From Fen-1364 sp049515135 (GTDB lineage Bacteria; Spirochaetota; Spirochaetia; SZUA-6; Fen-1364): DNA of 64,000 nucleotides. Shown piece after piece: positions 1 through 8,063 of this stretch (position 1 is the first letter of the stretch; every line of letters starts with the position of its first letter). Below the pieces are notes generated by a model that was not told the DNA's origin, searched no databases, and worked only from the letters and a program-made list of their open reading frames with translations. Location: the NCBI GenBank assembly GCA_049515135.1, contig JBEKUJ010000007.1, forward strand, positions 1 to 64,000, given 5' to 3'. The translations under genes were made by a program, and so were the position numbers.

Positions 1-188
1 TGAGAGAAACTGAAGGAGCTATCGCCGGCAGCATCGGCGTTGGTGGAGAGCCTCAGTCCGGTGTCGATAATTCCGTACACTTCAACAAGAGATCCCGGCT
101 GGCCGATCGCCGGGGCAGCGGGCGCATTCTGTGCGAACGCTGTTGCCGCGATGAGCACCAGCGCGGCGATGAAAAGCAGTCTTTTCAT
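1..188 (-). CDS. porin-like outer-membrane protein, N-terminal part
   Basis: Only the first 62 or so residues are inside the window; the gene runs off the left edge. The start is an ATG at 188 with a strong Shine-Dalgarno (AAAGGAGG, complement of 195-202). Residues 1-20 form a classic signal peptide (MKRLLFIAALVLIAATAFAQ), and the mature protein soon reads VEVYGIIDTGLRLSTNADA. That pattern (VYG-x-x-D-x-G plus an aromatic/polar beta strand) is how Gram-negative general porins of the Porin_4 type begin. The family forms trimeric beta-barrel channels for small solutes. The call rests on the N-terminus only, so another outer-membrane barrel protein remains possible. Confidence 0.6.
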   Translation of the reverse strand, partial: MKRLLFIAALVLIAATAFAQNAPAAPAIGQPGSLVEVYGIIDTGLRLSTNADAAGDSSFSFS

Positions 189-630
189 GAAAAGCCTCCT
201 TTGGTGTTTTCACGCGGCAGGCAGCCGCGCTGTTTGCACCATCAAGCATGGTTGTTACTCCTTTGTTACGAATTATTTGCTTTTCGGTTAAATCGAACTC
301 GGCTACTTGCAACGCTCCCGGTTCCATTGGGGCCGTTCAAAATCACTCACGTGGAAACGAACCATCTCGGGGCATTCCAGTCCGATGTCGGACCCCGGGG
401 GGAGGATTTCGGCTTTCTATTCATACTTATGATAGAAGACTCCGATGGAAAGCTCCTGGCCTACCTGGTAAATTCACCTGCGGCGCTGCCGGATCGCAAT
501 CTTGAACATCAGTCCGCGAGGCCCGAAGGTGCATTCGCAGACCAGGCAATCGACTCCAACGCGCCGAGCTCAGGCGCAAGCTCGAGCCCGACTGCATACG
601 TGTCTCATTTAATGGAATGCGTGTGCGGCT
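189..630. other. intergenic region, leader of the porin-like gene
   Basis: About 440 bases without a convincing gene. On the minus strand it carries the 5' leader of the porin-like gene, including a small hairpin (CGCGGC 213-218 / GCCGCG 224-229, 5-nt loop) just upstream of the ribosome-binding site. A second Shine-Dalgarno-like AAAGGAG followed by an ATG lies a little further upstream on the same strand; its reading frame overlaps the porin start in another frame and resembles nothing I know. I found no confident promoter here. Confidence 0.4.
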
Positions 631-1304
631 CTAAGCCGGGCTTGCAGGTCCGGAGCTGAGCGTGGAGCGATAGCGGTCCGGCCGGGCGCACGTATGTCGC
701 CTGAAGCCGGCGGTCCAGGACCTGGAAATGAGCCGCCGAACCGGCGGCAGGCTTTCCAGGACAAAGAGGCGAGGCTCCAGGAGCGCGAAAAAAACTGGAT
801 GCGTAGACCGCGAGCCCCAGGAAAAGCAAAATCCAGCCAGGAATGGATACAAACGATGGAAGGCCGACGATCCCGGCCAGGGCATTCAACACGAGAACGG
901 CGCCGACGATGACCGGACGTTGATCGCCAGGTGAACTGCCGCCCGAAGGATGCAGAGCTACACGGATTCTTCGGGGCAGGTGTTGATGCAGCGGTTGCAC
1001 CCCTGGCACCCGGTCAGCCAACTGGGACGGCGACTTTCTCCCTTTCCCGCCGGGACCATCGAGCTCGCGGGGCAGTCGGTCACGCACCGGCCGTATGCGT
1101 CACAACGCGCGTCCGCGGCGAACAACGCGCCCAGCCCGAAACGGCCGATCAGGGAGTACAGGACAGCGGTCGGACGGTCCAGAACGGCCGTGAGCACGGG
1201 ATTCACGCAAGGGTTAATTCCTCGCGGGCACTCCCGAGCTCCAGAATAGAAGCCCTTCGCGTGTTGCCCGTCCCGGTCATAAACCTCGCAATTGCTTCCG
1301 GCAT
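631..1304 (-). pseudogene. decayed EFR1-type flavodoxin/ferredoxin protein
   Basis: Three reading frames joined together give a recognisable protein. It starts at an ATG at 1304 (MPEAIARFMTGTGNTRRAS); TGTGNTRR is the flavodoxin FMN-loop signature at the start of EFR1 proteins. The rest of the flavodoxin domain is missing. A second frame gives LYSLIGRFGLGALFAADARC, then two 4Fe-4S motifs (CDAYGRCVTDCP and CQGCNRCINTCP). A frame change near 960 leads to a hydrophobic stretch (VLVLNALAGIVGLPSFVSI, then WILLFLGLAVY), and another at a run of seven T gives the tail up to 631. EFR1 proteins are presumed electron carriers. With a deletion and at least two frameshifts this copy should be dead. Confidence 0.65.
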
Positions 1305-1306
1305 GC

Positions 1307-1518
1307 TCAGTCCTTTTGCTTAAGGGAAGCCATGGCAGCCACTCTTCGCCTGCAGGTCCTTTCGAAGACATATGTCCTGGCGAGTCTTGCGTTCCGCGTC
1401 ATCTCTGCGGTCAGGATTGCGTCTTCTTTCATATCCAGCGACGCGGTCAGCCGCTCGCTGAGCGCCATATTGTTGACTTGGCATGGCCGGTCGCAGCCAC
1501 CAGATCTTTAATTTTCAT
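1307..1518 (-). pseudogene. remnant of a helix-turn-helix regulator
   Basis: An ATG at 1518 gives MKIKDLVAATGHAKSTI, which looks like the first helix-turn-helix of a MerR/TetR-like regulator (compare K-x-x-D-L-V-x-A-T-G-x-x-K-S-T-I). The frame then breaks. A shifted frame reads on as a charged helical tail and stops at 1307-1309, two bases before the ATG of the EFR1 remnant. The tight spacing suggests the two were once an operon. The middle of the protein is absent. The operator-like array just upstream (1523-1567) fits an autoregulated repressor. The family assignment rests on about 17 residues. Confidence 0.4.
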
Positions 1519-1522
1519 TTGG

Positions 1523-1567
1523 TGTTCCAAATGAACTGTTCCAATGAGCTGTTCCATTGATGGAACA
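1523..1567. promoter_or_regulatory. operator-like array of TGTTCCA sites
   Basis: TGTTCCA occurs in direct orientation at 1523-1529, 1537-1543 and 1550-1556, and inverted (TGGAACA) at 1561-1567. The last two make a perfect 8-bp palindrome, TGTTCCAT-TG-ATGGAACA (1550-1567). The array lies immediately upstream of the decayed regulator on the minus strand and about 160 bp upstream of a plus-strand promoter. It is seen directly; that it is a repressor binding site is inference. Confidence 0.5.
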
Positions 1568-1726
1568 TTGGAGCAGAAATTGAACGGTCCTGGGGCAGCC
1601 TTCGATCGCCACTTCCATGGCGGGTTACACCGGCGGGATGATGTAATGCAATACGCTGCAAGAATTAGGTGTCGTTGCTTCCATTCTGCGTGTTTGTTCT
1701 TATGCGATTCGTTATTGGCACGCTGC

Positions 1727-1754
1727 TTGTATGGTAACGCCTCGGGCGTATAAT
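1727..1754 (+). promoter_or_regulatory. candidate sigma-70-type promoter
   Basis: TTGTAT (1727-1732), a 16-bp spacer and a perfect TATAAT (1749-1754). Transcription would begin near 1761, downstream of the ATG at 1731. This supports a translation start for the next gene at 1803, or 1791, rather than 1731. Confidence 0.45.
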
Positions 1755-1802
1755 ACAAAAAGTAAAAGGCGCCGGATGGGAGAGCTGTTCATGGAGGTCT
1801 CA

Positions 1803-2177
1803 ATGACAGGTTTGGACAAGGAGAGCCTTTCGCGCTACCGCCGGAGCGTCCAGTCGCTCATTGCTCTGTTCGTCCCCACCGGGAAGTCTCTCGACGCCCT
1901 CTTGGAAGAGCTGGCGGAGAAGTGGAACCCGCTTTTCGATTCCCAGCAGAGGAGAGATCTTGTCGACGACGTCAACGCCCTTGTGCGGGACTTCCTGCGG
2001 CCACTGCGGCACAGCTTTTTTCTCAGGCCGCCAGATCAGTCGAGGATCCGCAATCTGGCCGAACAGCTGTCAGGAAGCAAGAGCCTCACCAAAATCACGA
2101 AGAAGGACACCCTTCTGCGCTACCTCGAGCTGTACGTGGTGAGGTGTCTTGACGCGACGAAACAGATCCTGATGTGA
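1803..2177 (+). CDS. hypothetical protein, 124 residues
   Basis: I do not recognise this protein. It begins MTGLDKESLSRYRRSVQSLI and is mostly charged amphipathic helix with no signal peptide or membrane segment, so it is probably cytosolic. The ATG at 1803 was chosen because GGAGG sits at 1793-1797 and because the best promoter starts transcription near 1761, which rules out the longer frame from 1731. An ATG at 1791 is a close alternative. It lies between the decayed regulator/EFR1 pair and the MoxR cluster, about 70 bp before the next gene on the same strand. It may be cotranscribed with that cluster, but nothing ties it functionally. Confidence 0.6.
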   Translation: MTGLDKESLSRYRRSVQSLIALFVPTGKSLDALLEELAEKWNPLFDSQQRRDLVDDVNALVRDFLRPLRHSFFLRPPDQSRIRNLAEQLSGSKSLTKITKKDTLLRYLELYVVRCLDATKQILM

Positions 2178-2245
2178 CGCTGGCAGCTTCAGCTGAACGA
2201 AAGCGCGTTCGTGTGCTTCACAGAGAGTGCTGATTCTCGATAGTA

Positions 2246-3106
2246 TTGCCTTCATTGAAACAGCATATTCGAGGCGCGCTCATTTTCCTCCTCATCTCTC
2301 TGATCCTGTCCGCCCTGATCGGCGTCGGATTGCCCCGTCTGAAGCTGCAACCCGGCATGCCTCTTCCGTCACTGGAACAGGGACAGCTCGTTGCGCCCAG
2401 GGTTGACGCTCCCCCGGCAGGAATGCGGGTGAATGCGTTTGCTGGAACTCTGGCTTTGATAATCCTGGCCGCGTTCATGCTTTTCCTGATTATTCAGTCC
2501 GCCAGGGGCATTCCATGGAAACGCTTGCTCGCACGCATGAGGGCATTTGTCTGGAAGATCCTGCTTGTGGCCGCTGTGCTTGTCCTGGTCCTGGCCCTGC
2601 TGCCGAGGCCTCACGGCACCATCTCTGCGCAGCCGCTTCCCGCGCCGCGGCCGCTCGCCACTGCGCCGCTGGGTCCGGTGCCGTCGGTCCTGATCTGGAT
2701 AGTCGGAACGGCCATTGCCGGCGCCGTGTTGTTCCTTGGCTTTCGGATCATTCTTGCAAAGCGTACGCCCGTTGGCGGTTCCCTGGAGCTGGAAGTGGAG
2801 AAAGCCAGGCAGGCCCTGCTGGACGGCCAAGACCTGCGGACGGTCATCCTTCAGTGCTACCGGCGCATGGGCCAGGTGCTCCAGCAGGAGCAGAAAATCG
2901 AGCGAGCCTCCTTCATGACCGCGGGAGAGTTCGAAGATCTTCTGACAGCCAGGGGAGTTCCTCATGGACCTGTGCACCAGCTGACCCGGCTCTTCGAGGC
3001 TGTACGCTACGGTCATTGGGAGCCGGCGGCCGGCGATGAGAAGGGAGCGCTCCGTTGTCTGGACGCCGTCCTGCTGTACAGCCGTCGGACCGGACGGGAA
3101 GGCTGA
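2246..3106 (+). CDS. DUF4129-type membrane protein of the MoxR cluster
   Basis: 286 residues. Hydrophobic segments lie near residues 9-30, 64-85, 104-122 and 146-168, with Pro/Ala-rich linkers. The C-terminal 100 or so residues are soluble and read like DUF4129: A-R-Q-A-L-L-D-G-Q-D-L-R-T-V-I-L-Q-C-Y-R-R-M, then MTAGEFEDLL and LTRLFEAVRYG. In the family this domain usually ends transglutaminase-like membrane proteins encoded beside MoxR and DUF58 genes, as here; no transglutaminase core is present in this copy. The start is a TTG at 2246 with no clear Shine-Dalgarno, so the N-terminus is uncertain. It ends one base before the next start. Confidence 0.65.
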   Translation: MPSLKQHIRGALIFLLISLILSALIGVGLPRLKLQPGMPLPSLEQGQLVAPRVDAPPAGMRVNAFAGTLALIILAAFMLFLIIQSARGIPWKRLLARMRAFVWKILLVAAVLVLVLALLPRPHGTISAQPLPAPRPLATAPLGPVPSVLIWIVGTAIAGAVLFLGFRIILAKRTPVGGSLELEVEKARQALLDGQDLRTVILQCYRRMGQVLQQEQKIERASFMTAGEFEDLLTARGVPHGPVHQLTRLFEAVRYGHWEPAAGDEKGALRCLDAVLLYSRRTGREG

Positions 3107-3107
3107 A

Positions 3108-3779
3108 ATGACAGTATCCCTGCGCTCTGTCGTTCTTTTTCTCGTTGTCGGCGTGCTGCTTCTGCTGGCGCTGGTTTTCCAGAAGTTCGTCCTGGCCAAC
3201 ATCGTCCTGCCTGCTGCAACTGTCGCATGGCTTCTCCTGCGCATTTTCGTCCTGAGCCTGGATCAGCAGACATATTGGTGGGGTTTGATCATCCTGGCCG
3301 GCCTTGCAGGATTGGTCCGGCTGTTCCAGATAACGATGGCGAATGCTCCCGGTCCGCTCCCTAGTCCGGGCACCGTGCGGGACCGGGCATCCTACTGGCG
3401 CGAGTCCATCCTGGCCAACGCCCGCGAGACCAGCAACGAGGATGCGTTCCGGCGTGAGCTGTCGTGGCTGATCGCCACGTTGTGCTCGTCGCAGATGCGC
3501 GGAAGCGCCAAATACCAGGTCCGTGAAGCCCTCCTGCAGCGACAGATCCCGCTGCCCGAGTCAGTCCACGCCTTCCTTTTCTCCTCGGATGCGTCCGCGC
3601 CACAGCAGCCGGGGGGAGCGCTTTTTTCCGCCCGGCGCGCCTTTCGCGGGCGGATCCGCCGACGGACCGGGCGCGCGGTCTTCGAATACTTTCGTTCGAT
3701 CGATGAAGTGCTGACATTCATGGAAGCCTCGATGGAGATGAAGAATGACGACACGACAACCGGCATCACTGACATGTGA
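3108..3779 (+). CDS. hypothetical membrane protein of the MoxR cluster
   Basis: 223 residues starting at the ATG at 3108, one base after the previous stop. The N-terminal 75 residues hold two or three hydrophobic segments (LFLVVGVLLLLALVFQKFVL and following). The rest is a soluble, charged domain with a basic stretch (SARRAFRGRIRRRTGRAVF). I do not recognise the family. Its position between DUF4129 and MoxR genes, and a 35-bp overlap with the MoxR frame, suggest translational coupling and a shared envelope-related role. A longer frame upstream lies inside the previous gene and was not used. Confidence 0.6.
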   Translation: MTVSLRSVVLFLVVGVLLLLALVFQKFVLANIVLPAATVAWLLLRIFVLSLDQQTYWWGLIILAGLAGLVRLFQITMANAPGPLPSPGTVRDRASYWRESILANARETSNEDAFRRELSWLIATLCSSQMRGSAKYQVREALLQRQIPLPESVHAFLFSSDASAPQQPGGALFSARRAFRGRIRRRTGRAVFEYFRSIDEVLTFMEASMEMKNDDTTTGITDM

Positions 3780-4731
3780 GGAGACTGCGGGCCTGTGCGC
3801 CCTGGTCATCCAGGAGGTGGAGAAGGCCATAGTGGGCAAACGGCCGGTGCTCGGCCTGATGATGGCAGCCTTTCTGTCTTCCGGTGGCCACATCCTGATC
3901 GAAGACTATCCCGGCCTGGCCAAGACCCTGATTGCCAACAGTTTTGCTGCTGCCCTCGGAATGAGCTTCAAGCGCATTCAATTCACTCCCGATCTCCTGC
4001 CCGGGGACATCACCGGCGGTTATGTGTTCAACAGCGGCCAGAATCAGTTCGTCCTGCGCAAGGGCCCGATTTTCACAAACGTCCTGCTCGCCGACGAGGT
4101 CAACCGGGCATCTCCCAAGACCCAGTCCGCGCTGCTGGAGGCCATGCAGGAAGGCCACGTGACCCTGGAGGGGGAAACGCAGCAGTTGCCCATGCCTTTC
4201 ATCGTCATCGCCACCCAGAACCCCATCGAATACGAGGGCACGTTCCCCCTGCCCGAAGCCCAGCTGGACCGGTTCATCGTCAGGCTTTCCGTGGGGTATC
4301 CCGAACCGGACGAGGAAGACCAGATCCTCAAGTATCGCGCCGAACGCGGAAAGGACGAGGTCCAGCTGCAGGCGGTGATCACGCCGGAGACCTTCCTGGC
4401 CATGCGCGCCGCGGTGGAGGACGTCTACATGGATCCGGACGTTCGCCGCTACATTGTGGATCTGGTGGCAAAGACCAGGAAACACCGGCAGATCGTTGTG
4501 GGCGCAAGCCCGCGCGCCTCCCTGGCTTTCCTGAAGCTGGCCAGGGCGTGGGCAGCCATCCAGGGAAGACGCTACGTCACACCGGACGACATCAAGCCTT
4601 TCGTCCAACCGGTCCTCGCTCACCGCGTCGTCCTTGACCCCACGCTGTGGGACGTGAAGACCTCGGACAGAACGGTGATTGAAGAGGTCAGCCGCTCGGT
4701 CCAGGTGCCCGTGCTTCCTGAGGAAAAATGA
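3745..4731 (+). CDS. MoxR-family AAA+ ATPase
   Basis: 328 residues, full length for the family. Seen: Walker A-type IEDYPGLAKT (52-61), Walker B VLLADEVNRAS (114-124), sensor-1 ATQNP (157-161), and the MoxR-specific EGTFPLPEAQLDRF (165-178). The C-terminal lid has the usual GASPRASLAFLKLARAWA. MoxR ATPases act as chaperones that help mature or activate partner complexes, typically with vWA/DUF58 proteins like the next gene product. The start overlaps the previous gene by 35 bp and has GGAG at 3733-3736. The stop overlaps the DUF58 start (ATGA), so the genes are translationally coupled. The substrate is unknown. Confidence 0.93.
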   Translation: MTTRQPASLTCEETAGLCALVIQEVEKAIVGKRPVLGLMMAAFLSSGGHILIEDYPGLAKTLIANSFAAALGMSFKRIQFTPDLLPGDITGGYVFNSGQNQFVLRKGPIFTNVLLADEVNRASPKTQSALLEAMQEGHVTLEGETQQLPMPFIVIATQNPIEYEGTFPLPEAQLDRFIVRLSVGYPEPDEEDQILKYRAERGKDEVQLQAVITPETFLAMRAAVEDVYMDPDVRRYIVDLVAKTRKHRQIVVGASPRASLAFLKLARAWAAIQGRRYVTPDDIKPFVQPVLAHRVVLDPTLWDVKTSDRTVIEEVSRSVQVPVLPEEK

Positions 4732-6005
4732 ACGGGAGAGTCCTTTCACTCGGTCTGATAAGCTTCTCTCTCCTGCTGGCGGCCCTGACCACTCAGAACG
4801 GAAGCCTTGCCTTGATGGCCCTGCCGTTCCTGGCATACCTGGGAGTCGGTATCCTGGGCACCCCTTCCCCGGGAAGGATCAGGTTGACTGCGGAACGTTC
4901 GCTTGCCTTGAAGCGCACAGAGGACGGCGCCGCAGCAGACCAGCGCGTGACCGTGCGCAATTCAGGACCGGGAATCAGCGTGCTCCTGATCCGGGACTCG
5001 CTCCAGCCCGGCATGACCATCGTGGAAGGGGACCTGCGGCGTTTTGCCTCGCTGGAGCGCGGAAAGGAGACCCTGCTCTCCTACACGTTCCAGGCAGAAC
5101 GCGGCGTATTTCGGTGGGAAACCGTGCGCGCGACAGTGAGCGATCCCTTCGGGCTGTTCCCGCATGAGATGGACCTGCCGGCTTCCGCAGAGGTCCTGGT
5201 CCGGCCCCGGGTGAAGAAGTTCCGCCCGTTTCCGATTCGGCCCGACAGCACGCTCCATTCGCCCGGCCTCATCCCCGCTCGTATCGGCGGAAACGGCACA
5301 GACTTCTGGGGCGTGCGCGAATACCATCCCGGCGATCCCCTTCGCCGCCTGGACTGGCGCCGCAACGCCAGGCATCCGCGCCAGCTGTTCACCATGGAGA
5401 TTGAGCAGGAGGAGGTAGCCGACATCGGACTGGTCCTGGATGCGCGCCAGATGAATGATTTCCGAACCGGCAGCGACAGCCTTTTCGAGCATTCCCTGGA
5501 TGCAACGATCTCCCTGGCCGAGGTGTTCCTGCGGCGCGGCAACCGCGTGGGCCTCCTCATCGTGGGGGACGTGGTCACGACGGTCTATCCGGGGTATGGA
5601 AAGGTCCAGGTGAACAGGATCCTGCGCAGCCTGGCCAAGGCCCGACCCGGCGAGGGCGGTTCCCGTTTCTCCCTGGAGAATGTGTCATTGCGGCCCTTCG
5701 CAAGCCACGCGCTGATCGTGATTCTCAGCCCGCTCGCCTCGGACGAATGGCAGATCTTTCCGCACCTGCGGGCCCGCGGAAATCAGGGTTTGCTCATCTC
5801 TCCTGATCCCATCGATTTCATGAAAAGAAGCACGCCTCAGGACGAGGCGGGCCGGCTGGGTCTGCGCCTTGCCCGGGTGGAGCGGCGCCTGCAGCTGCTG
5901 CACATAGCCCATTTCGGCATCCGGGTCATCGACTGGCAGGTCGCCAGGCCGTTGTCGCCCCTGGTCCGCGACGCGCTGCGTGCAGCGCGCGGCCAGCGCC
6001 AGTAA
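4728..6005 (+). CDS. DUF58 domain protein, MoxR partner
   Basis: 425 residues. Two hydrophobic helices occupy residues 5-45, followed by a beta-rich region and the DUF58 signature REYHPGDPLRRLDWRRNARH around residues 198-217. A vWA-like domain follows (GLVLDARQMNDF). DUF58 proteins are membrane-anchored and nearly always accompany MoxR ATPases; their exact role is poorly known, with envelope stress and complex assembly proposed. The start follows GAGGAAAA and overlaps the moxR-type stop by 4 bp. Confidence 0.9.
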   Translation: MNGRVLSLGLISFSLLLAALTTQNGSLALMALPFLAYLGVGILGTPSPGRIRLTAERSLALKRTEDGAAADQRVTVRNSGPGISVLLIRDSLQPGMTIVEGDLRRFASLERGKETLLSYTFQAERGVFRWETVRATVSDPFGLFPHEMDLPASAEVLVRPRVKKFRPFPIRPDSTLHSPGLIPARIGGNGTDFWGVREYHPGDPLRRLDWRRNARHPRQLFTMEIEQEEVADIGLVLDARQMNDFRTGSDSLFEHSLDATISLAEVFLRRGNRVGLLIVGDVVTTVYPGYGKVQVNRILRSLAKARPGEGGSRFSLENVSLRPFASHALIVILSPLASDEWQIFPHLRARGNQGLLISPDPIDFMKRSTPQDEAGRLGLRLARVERRLQLLHIAHFGIRVIDWQVARPLSPLVRDALRAARGQRQ

Positions 6006-6021
6006 GCGCAAGGCGCGATCC

Positions 6022-6513
6022 ATGATGCTGAGGAAAGTCCTGCGCCTGCTTTTCCTGACCGCTTCCACTGCCTGTGTGGCTCTGGCATTCGCTGCAGCTG
6101 GGCTTTGGGTTGGAACCGGCCTTGCCATTCTGACAGGTCTGTCTTTCCTGATTTTCAGCGGAAGCGCCGCCCGCTGGATGCCGACCGTCTTCCTGTCAGG
6201 CATGGTCTGCATTGCCGCGGCCGGGCTGCTGGCAGGGAGCTCGGCCTTCCTGATGATCCTGGGAGCCGTCCTGGCGTTGGGCGCCTGGGACCTGATGAGC
6301 TTCGACGGCTCTCTGGATCGTGGCGGTCCCGCGCCTGCTTCCGCACCCGTGGACACAAAGCATGTTCTCTCCCTTGCTGCGGCGCTCGGTCTCGGACTGG
6401 CGCTGGCAGCGCTCGGGCTGACGTTGTCATTCCGGATCCCCTTTCCCGTGCTGCTCCTGATCGTAGTTTTGTGCCTGGTCAGCCTTGACAGGGTTTTCCG
6501 CCGCATCAGCTGA
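6022..6513 (+). CDS. small membrane protein closing the MoxR cluster
   Basis: 163 residues, almost entirely hydrophobic, in four to six helices (LFLTASTACVALAFAAAGLW, then LAILTGLSFLIF, MVCIAAAGLLAG, AFLMILGAVLALG, and a C-terminal pair), ending LDRVFRRIS. The ATG at 6022 was preferred to an upstream frame start at 5980 that lies inside the DUF58 gene; AAGG sits about nine bases before it. I do not recognise the family. Its last 25 bases lie inside the left copy of a direct repeat (6485-6519) whose other copy is at 16094-16128. Confidence 0.6.
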   Translation: MMLRKVLRLLFLTASTACVALAFAAAGLWVGTGLAILTGLSFLIFSGSAARWMPTVFLSGMVCIAAAGLLAGSSAFLMILGAVLALGAWDLMSFDGSLDRGGPAPASAPVDTKHVLSLAAALGLGLALAALGLTLSFRIPFPVLLLIVVLCLVSLDRVFRRIS

Positions 6514-6519
6514 TCAGTG
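6485..6519. repeat. left copy of a 35-bp direct repeat
   Basis: This stretch matches 16094-16128 at 32 of 35 positions (29 of 31 over 6489-6519). It covers the last codons of the small membrane protein (VFRRIS-stop) and contains the palindrome CTGATCAG. The two copies flank a 9.6-kb sugar module. Confidence 0.6.
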
Positions 6520-6701
6520 AAGAAAGCGGCATGCCAGGCACGAACGCCAGGAGTGCGGGAGCCCCGGGGTCGATCAGCACCGTGAGTCCGGCGGAGACCA
6601 GAAGGAGAATCGACGCTCGGTGCTCCGATGCCGAGGGCACACGTCTCTCTCGGGATCCAGGCTCCGTGCTGCGAAGCCCCCTGTCATGCTATAGTTCCCC
6701 T

Positions 6702-8063
6702 ATGGGATTTGCCTCACAAGGTGCGCGGGCCGCCAGGACAAAGGTTCCCGCCTGGCTCGCTCTCGCCTTCGGCCTTTCCTGCTGCCTGGCCGCCTGCGGG
6801 GCCTGGAAGGGCCCGTCTCCCGGGACCAGCCTGCCTCGGAAAATCCAGGTCATGTCTTCAGACGGCTGGATTTACGATGTCATGGGGGAGAACGCGAAAC
6901 AGTTCGAGAAGGAGACCGGCATCAAGGTCTCTTTCACGATCTACGCGCCGCACGTGTATTTCCGTGCGCTGCAGACGATGCTCGCCTCCGGGGAAGCCGC
7001 CGACATCTTTCTCATGCAATCCACGCGGTGGTACCTCGGCAATGAGATCGACCCGCAAAAGTCGTGCATCGACTTGACCGCGGAAGAATGGACGAAACGC
7101 CTGAAGCCGGAATGGCTTCCCGCCGTCTCGTACAATGGCCGCGTCTACGGCCTGATCATCTGGGACGATACCCTGGGATGGGTCTATACCTACAATGACA
7201 AGATCTTCCGGCGGCTGGACCTCTTCGCGCCGCGGACGTACAAGGAGTTCGTGGCGGTCTGCGAGAGGATCAAGCAGGCCGGCATCGTGCCCATTTACGA
7301 GCCTGGAGCCAGCCGCTGGCACACGTCGCTCACGTTCTTCGAGATGGGCTCCACGTTCGAGCAGAGCGACCCCGGCCTCTACGATCGGCTCAACACCAAC
7401 CGGCTGAAGTTCGCCGACTACGAGCCGTTCCGCCGGGCGCTCGGCCAGATCCTGTCCGCGGCCAACCGAGGGTTCTTCGGCAACGACTTCATGGCCAACA
7501 CGATCGAAGGGTCGAAGACGGCACTGATCTCGGGGGCCGCCGCCATGACGCTGAACAAGATCGGGTTTGCCCGAAGCGTGCTGAAGACCAGTCCCGACTC
7601 CGGCGCCCAGAACTGGGGGATGTTCCCCATCCCCTGGCTGGACAACCGCACGGTAAGCATCGAGCGCTCCGCCCCCACCTGGTTCGGCAACGCCAGGAGC
7701 CGGGACCGTGCCGCGGTGCTCGAGTTCTTCCGATTCCTGACCCGGGAAGACAACCTCTACCGCTACGCCGCCGGCCAGCCCGAGGGCACAAGCCTGTCGT
7801 TCCCGACCCGGCCGGTTCCCCTGCTGCCCAACGAGCAGTCCTTCCTGGGCTCTGCGCAGCTCGGGGGCGAGCCGTTCCAGGGCGGGGTGAAGTACATCAT
7901 GGCGCAGTGGATGGAAATCGAGGCGGACTTCGAATCCATGCTGGTCGGCGCGCTGAGCCCGGGGCGGTTTCTCTCCGGCGTGGACACGCGGCGGGCCAAC
8001 ATCGCCACGGCCGCCCGGGACCCTGCGTGGCTGCGGCCTACGGCCGTGTCATCGAGTCCCTGA
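6702..8063 (+). CDS. ABC sugar-binding lipoprotein (family 1)
   Basis: 453 residues. The N-terminus is a lipoprotein signal peptide: a basic stretch, WLALAFGLSCCL and a lipobox LAAC. The mature part reads like a family-1 sugar-binding protein: FEKETGIKVSFTIYAPHVY, an aromatic-rich ligand region, LYNEx-like YTYNDKIFRRL, and AGIVPIYEPG. It should capture an oligosaccharide outside the inner membrane for an ABC importer. The start ATG at 6702 was chosen for the signal peptide; a TATAGT at 6690-6695 just upstream would start transcription near 6702, so the mRNA may be leaderless. No permease follows; the gene is convergent with the response regulator and their ends overlap by 26 bp. It may serve the importer at 12051-13762, or act in sensing. 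Confidence 0.85.
   Translation: MGFASQGARAARTKVPAWLALAFGLSCCLAACGAWKGPSPGTSLPRKIQVMSSDGWIYDVMGENAKQFEKETGIKVSFTIYAPHVYFRALQTMLASGEAADIFLMQSTRWYLGNEIDPQKSCIDLTAEEWTKRLKPEWLPAVSYNGRVYGLIIWDDTLGWVYTYNDKIFRRLDLFAPRTYKEFVAVCERIKQAGIVPIYEPGASRWHTSLTFFEMGSTFEQSDPGLYDRLNTNRLKFADYEPFRRALGQILSAANRGFFGNDFMANTIEGSKTALISGAAAMTLNKIGFARSVLKTSPDSGAQNWGMFPIPWLDNRTVSIERSAPTWFGNARSRDRAAVLEFFRFLTREDNLYRYAAGQPEGTSLSFPTRPVPLLPNEQSFLGSAQLGGEPFQGGVKYIMAQWMEIEADFESMLVGALSPGRFLSGVDTRRANIATAARDPAWLRPTAVSSSP

Noticed and set aside
1731..1802. Upstream extension of the 124-residue hypothetical gene
   Set aside because: The extension would overlap the -10 box of the likely promoter, and GGAGG precedes the internal ATG at 1803.
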